From Bacteroides sp. (GTDB taxonomy: Bacteria > Bacteroidota > Bacteroidia > Bacteroidales > Bacteroidaceae): DNA of 64,000 nucleotides. Made by a program: the position numbers and the translations under genes. The first letter of the stretch is position 1. Each line of letters begins with the position of its first letter. A model generated the notes under the pieces. That model saw nothing but the letters and a program-made list of their open reading frames with translations. It had not been told where the DNA came from and did no database searches. This document shows positions 1 through 6,813 of this stretch, one piece after another. The stretch lies in contig DXLM01000001.1 in the NCBI GenBank assembly GCA_019414725.1, positions 1 to 64,000 of the forward strand, in the 5' to 3' direction.

Positions 1-1
1 C

Positions 2-136
2 CAGAAGCCGCATATTATTCTAGAGTTCTCTGAGAGACATGATGAGTCTATCTATTTTGATAGTGATGAGGAAATGGAAGGCTGGCTTGAGTCTTTCAGG
101 CAAGAATTTGGAAAACCATTTATGTATATAGAATAA
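2..136 (+). CDS. 3' end of an unidentified phage gene (5' truncated)
   Basis: An open frame enters at base 2 and ends at TAA 134-136, giving 44 residues. It is acidic (SDEEMEGWLES) and the start lies outside the window. I recognise no domain. It reads on the same strand as everything else and is followed by a non-coding leader. Confidence 0.55.
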   Translation, partial: QKPHIILEFSERHDESIYFDSDEEMEGWLESFRQEFGKPFMYIE

Positions 137-227
137 TACCTTTATCCCAGTTTAGAGCTTAGCTCAAGTAGTGAAGAACAGTAGCTATTGGTTAAAACGA
201 GGTGGAGTGCCAGACGAAAGACTGGAA

Positions 228-246
228 TTAACATAGTTTAACTTTG
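228..246 (+). promoter_or_regulatory. Putative promoter: TTAAC repeats with TAACTTTG box
   Basis: Two TTAAC units (228-232 and 238-242) lie one helical turn apart. The second runs into TAACTTTG (239-246), which fits the Bacteroidota -7 consensus TAnnTTTG. The same TTTAACTTTGAA core recurs at 10207. It sits just upstream of the first complete gene and the tRNA island. A CCAG/CTGG hairpin (about 210-225) precedes it. Confidence 0.45.
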
Positions 247-272
247 AATCTCCGACTATGCGGAGTATCATT

Positions 273-599
273 ATGGCAGAATTGATTTTCTTACCTAACG
301 GAAAATGCGATTTGAAATTTCATGCTAACATCAAAAACTTTAAAAGAGTTGAGATTGTGAAGTATAAGAAGAACTTCTTCAGGGTCTATGTAGACCGCAA
401 CGATAGCGTTTATGACGTGAAACGGTGCGAAGTCATCACTTGGAAGACCATAGAGAGAGGGAAAAGAAAGGTGAATGTTCCTGACAAGGTTGATGAGGTA
501 CGTGATGTACATCTGTTTGACAAGACTAAGGGAAATCCGTTCAAGATTGCGGTTACTAAAATAATCGGCGAGATTGAGGCACAGGAATTACTATCTTAA
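273..599 (+). CDS. Hypothetical basic protein, 108 aa
   Basis: Unrecognised small protein, lysine-rich and beta-strand-like, starting MAELIFLPNGKC. I chose ATG 273 over ATG 258 because 258 lies only a few bases beyond the expected transcript start for the TAACTTTG box at 239-246. Ends at TAA. It stands alone before the tRNA island with a 37-base gap. Confidence 0.6.
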   Translation: MAELIFLPNGKCDLKFHANIKNFKRVEIVKYKKNFFRVYVDRNDSVYDVKRCEVITWKTIERGKRKVNVPDKVDEVRDVHLFDKTKGNPFKIAVTKIIGEIEAQELLS

Positions 600-636
600 G
601 ATAGCGTTTAGGAGAGTATCGTATAACTCTCCTTAT

Positions 637-711
637 GCAGATGTGGTGTTAATGGTTTGAGCACGTCAGACTTCCAATCTGAAGGGGAGAGTTCGAGTCT
701 CTCTATCTGCA
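637..711 (+). tRNA. tRNA-Gly(TCC)
   Basis: Full cloverleaf: acceptor GCAGATG (637-643) pairs with TATCTGC (704-710), discriminator A711. Anticodon stem TCAGA/TCTGA encloses loop CTTCCAA, anticodon TCC. T-arm GAGAG-TTCGAGT-CTCTC. No CCA is encoded, so the 3' end depends on CCA addition. Reads GGA/GGN codons. Confidence 0.95.
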
Positions 712-716
712 CATTT

Positions 717-788
717 GTAGGTATAGCACAACGGTTAGTGCATCGGCTTGCCATGCCGAGGATGTGAGTTCGATTCTCATTACCTACT
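717..788 (+). tRNA. tRNA-Gly(GCC)
   Basis: Acceptor GTAGGTA (717-723) pairs with TACCTAC (781-787), discriminator T788. Anticodon stem TCGGC/GCCGA, loop TTGCCAT, anticodon GCC. Only 5 bases separate it from tRNA-Gly(TCC), so the two are probably processed from one transcript. Confidence 0.95.
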
Positions 789-803
789 CAAAATTTAAGT
801 TTT

Positions 804-1106
804 ATGAAAATAAAGTGTACAGTATGTAATAAAGAATTTTATTATGGAGACCATAACTCTCCAATGTTTATTGATGAGGTTTGGAACAAGATAATAAATT
901 ACTTTAAGCTAACCAATTTTGAAAAAGAAGCTGCAAAGAAATTCTCCTCTTATTACAAAGGGGGAGGTAAAGATTATTATCCAGACCACCATGTGTTTAT
1001 CTGTAGCGAATGTGCGGAGAAGGCTCTAGATAGGGAAATAACTGATAAGGATATTAATGATTCATTATTTAATATCCCATTTAGAGAGAAGTACTTTAAA
1101 TCTTAA
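804..1106 (+). CDS. Small zinc-binding protein, 100 aa
   Basis: Two cysteine pairs, CTVC near residue 5 and CSEC near residue 80, would make a split zinc ribbon. The C-terminal half has the shape seen in small phage zinc proteins that precede tRNA or HNH genes, but no HNH histidines are evident. It lies between tRNA-Gly and tRNA-Cys, with 1 base before the latter. Function unknown. Confidence 0.7.
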   Translation: MKIKCTVCNKEFYYGDHNSPMFIDEVWNKIINYFKLTNFEKEAAKKFSSYYKGGGKDYYPDHHVFICSECAEKALDREITDKDINDSLFNIPFREKYFKS

Positions 1107-1107
1107 T

Positions 1108-1192
1108 ATCCGTGTGGGTGAATGGTTTAGCCATCAGTCTGCAAAACTGAAAAGAGAAATCTTTAATGAGGGTTCGAATCCCTCCACGGATT
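1108..1192 (+). tRNA. tRNA-Cys(GCA) with an unusually long variable arm
   Basis: Acceptor ATCCGTG (1108-1114) pairs with CACGGAT (1185-1191), discriminator T1192 as usual for Cys. Anticodon stem TCAGT/ACTGA with loop CTGCAAA gives GCA. T-arm GAGGG-TTCGAAT-CCCTC. The variable region (1151-1167) has 17 nt and can fold as AAAGA-gaaa-TCTTT, a class II-like arm not normal for tRNA-Cys. Confidence 0.85.
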
Positions 1193-1212
1193 CTAATTTT
1201 AAATTTAAAAAT

Positions 1213-1848
1213 ATGGCATATATTTATTGCATTACAAATTTAATTAATAGCAAGCGATACGTAGGAAAAACTACTACTTCTATAGAAGAGCGCTGGAAGG
1301 AACATTGTTATGACTTTTAGAAAGAAAGATGCAACAAAAGACCTTTATATGATGCCATGAATAAGTATGGTGTTGAGAACTTTATGATAGAGGAATTGGA
1401 ATATGTAGATAGTAACTCTGAATTATCTGAAAGAGAAATCTATTGGATAAAAGAGCTAGGAACTTATGGTTCTAATGGGTACAATGCCTCTAAAGGAGGA
1501 GATGGCACTATTCTATACAATCATAGTGAAATTGTAGAATTAGCTAGATTGGGATATACTAGTTCTTAGATACAAGAAAAAATAGGGTGCTGTAAAGACA
1601 CTATTTACAAAGTTTTGAAGGCAAATAATATAAAAATTAGAAAAAGTAACGCAAAGTTAATTGCTTAGTATGACTTAGCAGGTAATTTTATACAGGTATT
1701 CTTTGGTTCCAGAGAAGCTTAGGAATGGTTAATTAATAACGGAATTACTGACAATAAATCTGCATAGAGTCATATTATAGGATGCTGTAAGAATAAAACC
1801 AAATCATAGTATGGCTATATTTGGAAATATCTTCCAGAGCCTATTTAA
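1213..1848 (+). CDS. GIY-YIG homing endonuclease, TAG-recoded (copy 1)
   Basis: A 211-residue protein once six in-frame TAG codons (1318, 1567, 1666, 1720, 1765, 1807) are read as Gln; it ends at TAA 1846-1848. The N-terminus is a GIY-YIG nuclease (MAYIYCITN...RYVGKT, then ERWKEH and YDAMNKYG). A helix-turn-helix follows (about 105-140), then a NUMOD1-like repeat (IAQYDLAGNFI) for DNA recognition. It begins 20 bases after tRNA-Cys and is a full-length paralogue of the gene at 2158. Most of its glutamines are TAG. It probably promotes its own spread by cutting at or near tRNA loci. Confidence 0.88.
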
Positions 1849-1994
1849 TCTTTAAATCACTGTTTCGACATTTTCAGTCTAAATGCCGTGTCTGGAGACG
1901 TTACCAACCAGTCGTGCTATACGGTTAGAATAGTCCGTGCCTCACTGGTGATAGAGGCATCCCTGGGTAGCGGATGTAAAGTAGCTGCCAATAT
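1849..1994 (+). other. Structured spacer, no gene
   Basis: No convincing frame. Contains hairpins GCCTC/GAGGC (about 1940-1960) and CATCC/GGATG (about 1960-1978) directly before tRNA-Met. I looked for a group I core and found no credible P7 pair. It could be a stable tRNA-linked RNA or processing signals. Confidence 0.3.
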
Positions 1995-2073
1995 CGTGGA
2001 GTAGAGAAGTGGTCATCTCGCTAGGCTCATAACCTAGAAATCGTCATAAACGGTTCGAATCCTACCTCCGCAA
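1995..2073 (+). tRNA. tRNA-Met(CAT), initiator-like, with irregular T-stem
   Basis: Acceptor CGTGGAG pairs with CTCCGCA with a C1-A72 mismatch, the hallmark of initiator tRNA. Anticodon stem CTAGG/CCTAG, loop CTCATAA. D-stem GAG/CTC is fine. The 5' strand of the T-stem does not match CCTAC well: the stretch GTCATAAACGG seems to carry about 6 extra bases. Its last 16 bases recur at 2792-2807. It may be functional or decaying. Confidence 0.7.
2058..2073 (+). repeat. 16-bp direct repeat, copy 1 (tRNA-Met 3' end)
   Basis: AATCCTACCTCCGCAA, the 3' end of tRNA-Met, is repeated exactly at 2792-2807, immediately after the GIY-YIG gene (its last base pair overlaps the TAA). The pair brackets the endonuclease element like a target-site or attachment duplication. 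Confidence 0.75.
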
Positions 2074-2157
2074 GACTCACAAGTAAGAACCTCCACGTGG
2101 TGTGAGTTGGATAACGCTAATCTTACTAATATGTTTAATTTTAAATAAGAATAGAAC

Positions 2158-2793
2158 ATGGGATATATTTATTGTATTACAAATCTAATTAATGGAAAAT
2201 AGTATGTTGGAAAAACTACTTATTCTGTAACTAAGAGATTTAAAGAACATTGTAATGATTGCAAGAAGGAAAGATGTGAAAAGAGACCGTTGTACGATGC
2301 CATGAATAAGTACGGGGTTGAGAATTTCATAGTTGAGTAGCTGTATGAATGTGATGATGAGGAATTAGCTTCTTATGAAATTCAATTTATAGATAAGCTA
2401 GACACATACTCAAATGGCTATAATGCTACTATGGGAGGCGATGGAGCTATCTTATTCGATTATAAAGAAATAATATCTTTATATACTAGCGGAATGACAA
2501 TGATTGAAGTTTCCGCCAAAATGCAATGTTCTGTTGATACAGTTTCTAAAGTAATAAATATAAACAATATACCAAAGAACAAATTTTATTTGGGAAGTTG
2601 CAAGCAACCTGTATCAATATCTCAGTATGATTTAAATAATAACTTTATCAGGACTTGGAACAGTATAGCCGATGCTGCACACTGGTTAGTAGACAATGGC
2701 TATGCTAAAACTTATAATGGAGGTGTTCGCTAGAAGATTAGTTTATGTGTAAAAGGGAAATTGAAAACTGCATATAAATTTATTTGGAAATAA
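2158..2793 (+). CDS. GIY-YIG homing endonuclease, TAG-recoded (copy 2)
   Basis: A 211-residue protein with in-frame TAG at 2200 (in LINGKQYVGKT), 2338 and 2731 and a TAA stop at 2791-2793. Domains match copy 1 in order and length: GIY-YIG nuclease, helix-turn-helix (about 105-140), NUMOD1-like ISQYDLNNNFI segment. With TAG as stop it would be four fragments although similarity to copy 1 runs through each TAG, which argues that TAG is coding. It sits between two copies of a tRNA-Met 3' end. Confidence 0.88.
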
Positions 2794-2807
2794 TCCTACC
2801 TCCGCAA
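2792..2807 (+). repeat. 16-bp direct repeat, copy 2
   Basis: Exact second copy of 2058-2073, separated from the rest of any tRNA. See the first copy. Confidence 0.75.
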
Positions 2808-2868
2808 CTAAACTCCTTTTGTGGCTCTGTTATTAGATTAATTATTAACAATTTTAAACTTTAATGTT

Positions 2869-2988
2869 ATGAAGAAAGTAATTAATGTTGTAAAGAAAGC
2901 TGCTAAATGGTATTTTGAACAGAGTTCTAAGAACTACACTTGGTTAGTGTCTGGAACAATACCTCCTCCATACAGAGGACAAGAGTAA
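2869..2988 (+). CDS. Small protein, 39 aa
   Basis: ATG 2869 to TAA 2988, preceded by an A/T-rich leader with good spacing. Basic amphipathic N-terminus (MKKVINVVKKAAKWYF) and a proline-rich tail ending PPPYRGQE. No function recognised. Too short for confident calling, but codon usage matches its neighbours. Confidence 0.5.
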   Translation: MKKVINVVKKAAKWYFEQSSKNYTWLVSGTIPPPYRGQE

Positions 2989-3049
2989 AAATATCATTAA
3001 AAGGTAAGTACCAATGGGGTACTTACAGATGTCTGGGAGGAAATAATAT

Positions 3050-3134
3050 GTATGGTTAGCCAAGTGGCCGACGGCAGCGGGCTGTTAACCCGTCGTGAGA
3101 AATCCCATCGCAGGTTCGAATCCTGCACCATACG
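3050..3134 (+). tRNA. tRNA-Asn(GTT) with a long variable arm
   Basis: Acceptor GTATGGT (3050-3056) pairs with ACCATAC (3127-3133), discriminator G3134. Anticodon stem GCGGG/CCCGT, loop CTGTTAA, anticodon GTT. T-arm GCAGG-TTCGAAT-CCTGC. The variable region is about 16 nt, and the D-arm (GCCAAGTGGCCGACGGC) resembles that of serine tRNAs. G73 suits both Asn and Ser, so charging identity deserves a check. Confidence 0.85.
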
Positions 3135-3138
3135 CCTT

Positions 3139-3187
3139 TTTGCTGAACCCTCCTTAGTTTTTAACTAAGCAATAGTAATCCAGCAAA
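3139..3187 (+). other. Armless-tRNA-like hairpin, Lys(TTT)-type loop
   Basis: Five bases after tRNA-Asn, TTTGCTG (3139-3145) pairs perfectly with CAGCAAA (3181-3187). Between them CTTAG-TTTTTAA-CTAAG (3153-3169) forms a 5-bp stem with a 7-nt loop whose central triplet would be TTT. D- and T-arms are absent. It may be a decayed tRNA, a decoy, or chance; a weak terminator is the plain alternative. Confidence 0.3.
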
Positions 3188-3294
3188 CTCTAGACCGATG
3201 TGAGGAAGAGAGTCGTCTAGACGGTAGCTAGCACTGTAGTACGCAATGGTGGAATAGAAACGGCTAGCATCCACCAACTTTTAATTAATTAGAT
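3188..3294 (+). other. Structured leader, no gene
   Basis: Two inverted-repeat pairs: TCTAGAC (3189-3195) with GTCTAGA (3215-3221), and GCTAGC (3227-3232) with GCTAGC (3263-3268). They lead into the gene at 3295. Possible 5' UTR structure; nothing else seen. Confidence 0.35.
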
Positions 3295-3660
3295 ATGATA
3301 GTACAACCTATTGGAAAGTTTAAACTTACTTATGCAAATGGTATAAGTCAAGTTAAGCTGTTAATAACTCAGGAAGACTACAAGTCTATTGTCAAACCTA
3401 TATTAGATAATATAGCTAAGTTAGAGGCACAGCGAAGTGGGATTAATAAAAAGAGTAAAAGGTATAAGGAAATTTCGGAAAAACTTAGAGAACTGAAAAA
3501 ACCTATATCGGAACTTGGAGAGTTTTTCACAAGCACGTCTCCTCTTGGATTAGCACTATGGAGTAGTCGCTTCCCAAACTTGATACTTCCGCCTCAACAA
3601 GGCGGTGGACATTTTGTTAGATTTGAAAAATTAGATTTGTATGAAAATAAGGAAGGTTAA
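3295..3660 (+). CDS. Hypothetical protein, 121 aa
   Basis: Starts MIVQPIGKFKLTY after a structured leader and ends at TAA. A lysine-rich helical stretch (residues 40-75) is likely coiled coil. Tail contains PPQQGGGHFVRF. No family recognised. Its last 20 bases overlap the next gene in another frame. Confidence 0.65.
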   Translation: MIVQPIGKFKLTYANGISQVKLLITQEDYKSIVKPILDNIAKLEAQRSGINKKSKRYKEISEKLRELKKPISELGEFFTSTSPLGLALWSSRFPNLILPPQQGGGHFVRFEKLDLYENKEG

Positions 3661-3829
3661 CTCCACTATCAAAAGACGAGTTCTTAGGGAAGTGTCTAGA
3701 GAGTGCAGAAAGAGGAATATGATGGACAAGAAAGGTGAAATTCCAAATGATATTAAAGACATATGGGAAGCGATTAAAGTATTAACAAAGAGAAATAAAC
3801 AATTTGCTGTTAGATATGCATCAATGTGA
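3641..3829 (+). CDS. Hypothetical basic protein, 62 aa
   Basis: ATG 3641 lies inside the end of the preceding gene; stop TGA. Strongly basic (MKIRKVNSTIKRRVLREV), helical, perhaps nucleic-acid binding. Overlaps the next small gene by 14 bases, as is common here. Confidence 0.55.
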   Translation: MKIRKVNSTIKRRVLREVSRECRKRNMMDKKGEIPNDIKDIWEAIKVLTKRNKQFAVRYASM

Positions 3830-3962
3830 TTATTGTTGTTGGTATAATCCTGCCAGTGGGTGCTGTGATTGTCCATACGTAATGAGACGGAAAGCGTGTG
3901 AGAAGGCTCGTAAACAGAAAGAAGAAAATGAAAAGCCTAGAAAGTTATAGCATATTTACTAA
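3816..3962 (+). CDS. Cys-rich mini-protein with in-frame TAG, 48 aa
   Basis: ATG 3816, TAG at 3948 read as Gln, TAA 3960-3962. Cysteines at CDYCCWYN...GCCDC would chelate one zinc ion, followed by a basic helix (MRRKACEKARKQK). Resembles small phage zinc-finger proteins. The start of the next gene (3928) lies within it. Confidence 0.55.
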
Positions 3963-4095
3963 GCCTAAACTATCTAATCCTGTATCATGGGAGGACATGA
4001 AAGAATTTAATACCCATATGAAGGAAGTAGTTAGAGACTATAAGATTAGGCAAGCTAAAGCTAGAGAAAGCGCTAAGAAAGTAATTATTAAGTAA
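3928..4095 (+). CDS. Hypothetical protein, 55 aa
   Basis: Starts MKSLESYSIFTKPKL and ends in a basic helix with TAA. Overlaps the Cys-rich gene by 35 bases. No recognised domain. Confidence 0.5.
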   Translation: MKSLESYSIFTKPKLSNPVSWEDMKEFNTHMKEVVRDYKIRQAKARESAKKVIIK

Positions 4096-4263
4096 ATACT
4101 AACCTGGCAAGGTAAAAATCCAGTCGGGGTCTGTTAGCATTTATGCTAATAAGTCGAAGCCAGTCCCTGCGTAGTTATAATAGGCAAGCTGAACTTGAGA
4201 ATTGTTAAACGGATGGTTGCCGTTAAAAGATATATAGTTACAAACTTATGTATCCAGTTACAC
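4096..4263 (+). other. Structured spacer before tRNA-Asp, no gene
   Basis: About 170 bases without a credible frame. Hairpins include TTAGCA-ttta-TGCTAA (about 4134-4149) and AACGG-ATGGTTG-CCGTT (4208-4224). The latter has an anticodon-arm geometry, but no acceptor or T-arm accompanies it. Confidence 0.3.
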
Positions 4264-4335
4264 CGAGGGTTAGTTCAGTGGTAGAATAGTGCACTGTCTA
4301 TGCGAAGGTCACCAGTTCGAGTCTGGTACTCTCGG
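4264..4335 (+). tRNA. tRNA-Asp(GTC)
   Basis: Acceptor CGAGGGT (4264-4270) pairs with ACTCTCG (4328-4334), discriminator G4335. Anticodon stem GTGCA/TGCGA has a G-A mismatch at its base; loop CTGTCTA gives GTC. T-arm ACCAG-TTCGAGT-CTGGT. Its 3' half is duplicated directly downstream. Confidence 0.82.
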
Positions 4336-4374
4336 CACTGTGAAGGTTGGGGTTCGAATCCCCCAGTCTCGGCA
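4336..4374 (+). pseudogene. Duplicated tRNA 3' half
   Basis: Repeats the tRNA-Asp 3' half in outline: CACTGT, then GAAGGT, a T-arm GGGG-TTCGAAT-CCCC and an acceptor 3' strand AGTCTCG followed by GCA. It has no D-arm or 5' acceptor strand. Likely a partial tandem duplication that has diverged, or an alternative 3' exon. Confidence 0.6.
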
Positions 4375-4516
4375 AGGCTTCTGGATGGATAAGGATGTGG
4401 TCCCCCGACAGTGAGCACAAGGTTAATGGTTCCCGAAGTAAAACCTAGAAACTTTTACTAACGAGTATATTCCCGCAGAGGTTAGAATTAGTAAATAGTG
4501 GAAATCTCCACTATAT
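4375..4516 (+). other. Structured spacer between tRNAs, no gene
   Basis: No frame. Hairpins GTAAAA/TTTTAC (about 4438-4459) and TAGTGGA-aatc-TCCACTA (about 4497-4514), the latter abutting tRNA-Thr. Could be a stable small RNA or processing signals. Confidence 0.3.
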
Positions 4517-4589
4517 TCCCCTGTAGTTTAGTTGGTCAGAACACTAGATTTGTAATCTTGTGACCTCGGTTCGAATCCGAGTGGGGGAT
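4517..4589 (+). tRNA. tRNA-Thr(TGT)
   Basis: Acceptor TCCCCTG (4517-4523) pairs with TGGGGGA (4582-4588), discriminator T4589. Anticodon stem CTAGA/TCTTG, loop TTTGTAA, anticodon TGT. T-arm CTCGG-TTCGAAT-CCGAG. Confidence 0.93.
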
Positions 4590-4612
4590 CTATTATTAAT
4601 TAGATTAATTAT

Positions 4613-5284
4613 ATGACTAGATTAGAAAAGTATTTATTAGCGACAGCTTCCGAGATTATCGAAGCTGAAACCACTGTTTCTCGTTATTTTGTTATAGGTA
4701 ACGTAAAAATACGAGTATCAGACCATTGGAGTAAAAACAGTGATGCAGATTTGCACGTTCTTGTTCCTTATAATGGAGGAACTAAGTACATAGTAACTAC
4801 TAAAGACAGTCCTGGAAAATTTCTAGTTTGGAACGCTAACCAAATCAAGGATTTTATTCCGTCATTGCAAATAATGAAAGGACTTAAAGAGTCTGTTACT
4901 TCTGCACCAAAACCGAAAGATTCTGCTGTACAGAAGATTCAACTGGCTTTAAGTAATACGAATCCAGATACAAATTCCTTAGAATTTGATGGAAATATTA
5001 TTGAATCCAGATTGAAGGAGAAAAATCTTACTGCAAAGCAGAGAGAGGTATTTAGAAGAACTAAGTCAACTTGGGATATTTCTCAGATTGGAACATTACC
5101 TAGCATGGTAAAAGTAGACCTAGGGTTAAGTAATGGCTCTATAAATGAGGATGTCCAGATTTTCTTAACTTGTACTTCATTGACTTACAATGAGTTTTTG
5201 AACATTTACAAGATAATTGTTGTAGATAATCATAAGACTCCAACTATTAAATTACTGCAAGAGGCTTATAGTCTTATTGCGTAA
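4613..5284 (+). CDS. Hypothetical protein, 223 aa
   Basis: Starts MTRLEKYLLATASEI and ends at TAA. A beta-rich N-terminal half with SDADLHVLVPYNGG (about residue 43) faintly recalls the DxDLHV strand of YfaP-like domains (compare the gene at 7523). The C-terminal half is helical. It lies between tRNA-Thr and tRNA-Glu. Function unknown. Confidence 0.7.
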   Translation: MTRLEKYLLATASEIIEAETTVSRYFVIGNVKIRVSDHWSKNSDADLHVLVPYNGGTKYIVTTKDSPGKFLVWNANQIKDFIPSLQIMKGLKESVTSAPKPKDSAVQKIQLALSNTNPDTNSLEFDGNIIESRLKEKNLTAKQREVFRRTKSTWDISQIGTLPSMVKVDLGLSNGSINEDVQIFLTCTSLTYNEFLNIYKIIVVDNHKTPTIKLLQEAYSLIA

Positions 5285-5291
5285 TCAGGAT

Positions 5292-5363
5292 AGCGCCATC
5301 ATCTAAGGGTTAGGATACAAGATTTTCATTCTTGGCATACGGGTTCGAATCCCGTTGGCGTTA
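5292..5363 (+). tRNA. tRNA-Glu(TTC)
   Basis: Acceptor AGCGCCA (5292-5298) pairs with TGGCGTT (5356-5362), discriminator A5363. Anticodon stem CAAGA/TCTTG, loop TTTTCAT, anticodon TTC. T-arm ACGGG-TTCGAAT-CCCGT. Starts 7 bases after the preceding stop codon, last tRNA of the island. Confidence 0.93.
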
Positions 5364-5368
5364 CTATG

Positions 5369-5403
5369 TACCCCAGCAGCGAAAGTTGTTGGGGTATTTT
5401 TTG
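5369..5403 (+). terminator. Intrinsic terminator closing the tRNA island
   Basis: Stem TACCCCAGCAGC with GTTGTTGGGGTA around a GAAA tetraloop (5381-5384), then a T-run from 5397. Strong G+C stem followed by T's, right after tRNA-Glu. Confidence 0.88.
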
Positions 5404-5423
5404 TTTAATTTAATTTGTGTTTA

Positions 5424-5741
5424 ATGCGAAAAACATTTGAATTTGTAAAAGTGGGAGGAGTCTGGTTTTATTGGTGGCCAGATTTCGATGGAGACCCAGG
5501 AGAGCTAGCTATGGTTGGCGGGGCTGACGATCTTCTTGATTCTCTTGATGATAGATTTGTTAGGTTGCAGATGGTTGACCCTTCTGTAGCTAAGATTGTT
5601 CTATCTAAGATTGAAGAAGATGAGAATGGAGCTACTTACTTGTGTAAAAGTAAGAATTATAACGATAGAGTTTGGATTTGTCCAGTAACTCTACTAGTAT
5701 TTAACGAATATCCTCAAAACATTTATTTGTCTGAATTATAA
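5424..5741 (+). CDS. DUF6717-like protein, 105 aa
   Basis: Starts MRKTFEFVKVGGVWF; ATG 5424 preferred over upstream TTG 5415. The order FEFVK..GVWFYWWPDF, GELAMVGGADDLLD and C-terminal ICPVTLLVFNEYP fits a small family I recall from Bacteroidota and their phages (DUF6717), function unknown. Stop TAA overlaps the next ATG (TAATG), so translation is coupled. Confidence 0.68.
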   Translation: MRKTFEFVKVGGVWFYWWPDFDGDPGELAMVGGADDLLDSLDDRFVRLQMVDPSVAKIVLSKIEEDENGATYLCKSKNYNDRVWICPVTLLVFNEYPQNIYLSEL

Positions 5742-6193
5742 TGAAAACATTAGATGAAATCGTAAACAATTACGAAGAATGGTCTGTATTTCTTGATGAT
5801 AGATTTGGAGCTAGATTGGCTCAATTTCTGACACAGGAACAGTTAGAGAAAATAGGTTTCAAGTGGAATAGTGATGAACCTTATCCAGAACCCAAGGAGT
5901 GGACTAGAGAGAATATTCTTGTCCAACTTAAAGAAGATGTAGAGTTCGGATTTGAAAAAGCTCTTGATAGGAGAGGCATTTCTGCAAGTCTGATGTTTGC
6001 TGTAGTTCTTAGATGGAATAGGGTTCTTGAGGAAGGCTTAGAGGATTATCCAGAGGATAACTATGCTATGTATGGATTGCCATTATTTAAGGCTACTGCG
6101 GAAAAGTATGGCTGGGAGAATCCTATCGGAGATGATAGTGGAAGCGAGGACTATTATAACGAAGAGTATGATGAAGGATTGTACTGCGATTAA
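5741..6193 (+). CDS. Hypothetical acidic protein, 150 aa
   Basis: Very acidic C-terminus (GDDSGSEDYYNEEYDEG). N-terminus MKTLDEIVNNYEEWSVFLDDR, helical. No family recognised. Translationally coupled upstream by TAATG and overlaps the following gene. Confidence 0.68.
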   Translation: MKTLDEIVNNYEEWSVFLDDRFGARLAQFLTQEQLEKIGFKWNSDEPYPEPKEWTRENILVQLKEDVEFGFEKALDRRGISASLMFAVVLRWNRVLEEGLEDYPEDNYAMYGLPLFKATAEKYGWENPIGDDSGSEDYYNEEYDEGLYCD

Positions 6194-6359
6194 AGTCATT
6201 GCCGAAGCTCTGGAAGAATATGAAAATAATTTCAACCATAAGATAAGTATCTTAGAAAGCAAGATTATTCTCTATGAAAAGGAGAGAAAAGCTATTATAA
6301 GGCATCTTAAGGAAGGGAATATAGAATTATTAAAGAGTTATTTTGGAATTGAAAAATGA
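6168..6359 (+). CDS. Coiled-coil protein, 63 aa
   Basis: Starts MMKDCTAIKVI inside the end of the preceding gene. A single long helix with heptads (ESKIILYEKERKAIIRHL). Stop TGA overlaps the next start (ATGA). Confidence 0.55.
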   Translation: MMKDCTAIKVIAEALEEYENNFNHKISILESKIILYEKERKAIIRHLKEGNIELLKSYFGIEK

Positions 6360-6520
6360 AGGAATACTACCTGATTAAGTGCAGAAATAATATCCCATTC
6401 ATTATAGGTCAGTATGATACCGAAGAAGATGCCAGGAAGGCGAAGAATCGTGAGAATCCTAATTCCGAGCTTATGATAGTAGTTAACATAGAAAAGGATA
6501 AGCCTGAGAAAACATCATGA
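6356..6520 (+). CDS. Small hypothetical protein, 54 aa
   Basis: ATG 6356 overlaps the previous TGA; stop TGA 6518-6520 overlaps the next ATG 6517. The ATGA junctions at both ends are the main support. Begins MKEYYLIKCRNNIPF; a small alpha-beta fold is likely. Confidence 0.6.
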   Translation: MKEYYLIKCRNNIPFIIGQYDTEEDARKAKNRENPNSELMIVVNIEKDKPEKTS

Positions 6521-6813
6521 TTACTGAGATTTCATACGATAAGGACTTATTAGGAAAGGAAGTTAGGGGTACAAATACTTCCTACTGGGGTATATCAGCT
6601 TTACAGGCAGGCCACGATGACATCCGCCAAGATATTTCAAAATATTTATTTAGAGACTGTGTGGTAGATAGTGGACATAAAGGGATAATTATAGGGTTCG
6701 AAGATAATAACCAATTCTTTGATTACTATTATATAGTCTATGTCCCAGAACTTGATAAAGTTGTTTATCAACTATGTAATGATGCAAGATTTATTAATTC
6801 TATTGAGATATGA
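6517..6813 (+). CDS. Hypothetical protein, 98 aa
   Basis: Starts MITEISYDKDLLGKEVRG. Alternating strands and acidic turns; no family recognised. ATGA junctions at both ends place it in the same coupled run as the lytic gene that follows. Confidence 0.62.
   Translation: MITEISYDKDLLGKEVRGTNTSYWGISALQAGHDDIRQDISKYLFRDCVVDSGHKGIIIGFEDNNQFFDYYYIVYVPELDKVVYQLCNDARFINSIEI

Noticed and set aside
1849..2157. Group I intron in tRNA-Met
   Set aside because: No exon pair restores a good cloverleaf and no P7 core was found; a direct repeat explains the data better.
4208..4224. tRNA-Thr(GGT)-like anticodon arm
   Set aside because: Only one hairpin; no acceptor, D or T arm around it.
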